Assembly (NCBI GenBank): GCA_013375495.1
Contig: JABXKC010000003.1
Location: 179,173-243,172 of the forward strand
Direction of reading: 5' to 3'
From: Promethearchaeota archaeon
GTDB lineage: Archaea; Asgardarchaeota; Lokiarchaeia; Sigynarchaeales; SOKP01
DNA: 64,000 bases
Part shown: positions 63,453 to 64,000 of the stretch, piece by piece
Position numbering within the stretch: position 1 is the stretch's first letter
Layout: every line of letters starts with the position of its first letter
Position numbers and translations under genes: made by a program
The notes under the pieces: model-generated
Databases searched by the model: none
Told to the model about the DNA's origin: nothing
What the model saw: the letters and a program-made list of their open reading frames with translations, nothing else

Positions 63453-64000
63453 TTGACATCGACTGAAATAAAACTATCAAAAGCCCTTGAGAACGGAATT
63501 GAGTTCTCTTGCCAAATGTGTGGATCGTGCTGTCGAGGTTTTAACGAAGGGGAGGTATATCTGTACCAAGACGATATTTTGCGACTGACGAAATCGCTAA
63601 ATATAACCAAAAAATCAGAACTACGCAAATTTGCGAAAAAATACTTCAAAGTAATAGACGATTCTTTCTTTTGGAAAGAAACTGGAGCAGCAAGGGGGAA
63701 AACCTTCAGATTCAAAAGTCTTGGGTTTAAATTTACCGGTGACGATGAACATTGTCAGTTCTTAAAGGATAAAAGTTGTACTGTGCACGAAGCAAGACCT
63801 TTTCAATGTAGATGCTTTCCTTTTTGGCAAATGTTAGTATCTAGCAGGAAAAACTTTATTAATTATTCGAAGAAATGTCCTGGGTTAAAAGTAATGAAGG
63901 GGTGCCATTATTCCAAAGAAGAAATATTAGATTGGGCTAATAGAGAATACGAGATGGAAAAACAATATTTCCTTGAAATGAAGAAGGTCAATTTTAACAT
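63453..64000 (+). CDS. YkgJ-family Fe/Zn cysteine-cluster protein, cut by the window edge
   Basis: An open frame runs to the last base (182 codons seen). It starts at TTG 63453 (MTSTEIKLSK) and shows the YkgJ pattern: FSCQMCGSCCRGF near the N-terminus, then CQFLKDKSCTVHEARPFQCR with CFPFW, and a later Cys in SKKCPGL and KGCHY. This family binds iron or zinc through its Cys cluster; its function is unknown in most organisms. No ATG lies upstream before a stop at 63423. A frame on the other strand across 63431-63715 is a shadow of this gene. Confidence 0.82.
   Translation, partial: MTSTEIKLSKALENGIEFSCQMCGSCCRGFNEGEVYLYQDDILRLTKSLNITKKSELRKFAKKYFKVIDDSFFWKETGAARGKTFRFKSLGFKFTGDDEHCQFLKDKSCTVHEARPFQCRCFPFWQMLVSSRKNFINYSKKCPGLKVMKGCHYSKEEILDWANREYEMEKQYFLEMKKVNFN

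Noticed and set aside
63431..63715. Minus-strand frame of 94 codons
   Set aside because: It is a shadow of the YkgJ-type gene on the plus strand, whose Cys motifs are clear.

Overview
The window looks like chromosome of an AT-rich Asgard archaeon, most like the Lokiarchaeia; the lineage is an inference from gene content. Archaeal marks are a PAC2-type proteasome-assembly protein, HdrB/HdrC heterodisulfide-reductase subunits, the DUF39 plus NIL-ferredoxin homocysteine route, winged-helix regulators, TATA-box promoters and many TTG/GTG starts with GGTGA-type ribosome sites. Asgard marks are a Rab-like GTPase, a second MglA/Gtr-like GTPase, a double Roadblock/LC7 protein, a longin-like protein, several JAB/MPN proteins and very long WD40 and TPR proteins. 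I found no rRNA, tRNA, CRISPR array, insertion sequence or integrase.

Layout. 1-3.5 kb: a leftward operon smsC/sufC - sufB - peroxiredoxin-like - winged-helix regulator, preceded by a clipped gene end. 4.1-5.5 kb: PAC2 protein and a four-cluster polyferredoxin. 5.5-11.2 kb: a membrane Nudix protein with CorA-like topology beside a 1230-residue WD40-TIR protein. 11.3-16.8 kb: small membrane protein, archaeoflavoprotein, then iscS, a metallo-beta-lactamase/beta-CASP-like protein with duplicated N-terminal modules, and iscU. 16.9-20.4 kb: copper ATPase with YHS and Cys-rich tails plus a small paralogue of that tail. 20.5-24.5 kb: MFS transporter, membrane protein with cytosolic winged helices, small wHTH protein. 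24.6-35.0 kb: an unusual cluster with three JAB/MPN proteins, two zinc-ribbon proteins, an orphan 413-residue protein, a fused Mg-chelatase-like AAA+/VWA protein and an ATP-grasp ligase. 35-37.7 kb: Roadblock protein, coiled-coil protein, PHP phosphatase. 37.8-41.9 kb: SIR2 domain fused to about 25 TPRs. 42-47.1 kb: membrane and lipid-type enzymes (PAP2, hydrolase with membrane tail, VTT/DedA). 47.2-49.8 kb: small ORFs behind strong inverted repeats, longin-like protein, GTPase. 50-53.5 kb: hdrC-hdrB, and convergently NIL-ferredoxin and DUF39-CBS. 54-59.4 kb: secreted M6-like protease and two transporters. 59.6-64 kb: MBL hydrolase, Rab-like GTPase, N6-adenine methyltransferase, YkgJ-type protein running off the edge.

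How parts fit. Two Fe-S assembly sets (SufBC-like and IscS/IscU) sit with several Fe-S consumers (polyferredoxin, HdrCB, NIL-ferredoxin), as expected of an anaerobe. Two giant repeat proteins each carry a predicted NAD-consuming domain (TIR; SIR2), the architecture of prokaryotic immune receptors, and the TIR gene lies next to a membrane protein ending in a Nudix domain, the fold that often handles ADP-ribose. The JAB / chelatase-AAA / ATP-grasp cluster is the other candidate for an undescribed system. Several genes appear to start at AUU or AUC rather than AUG.
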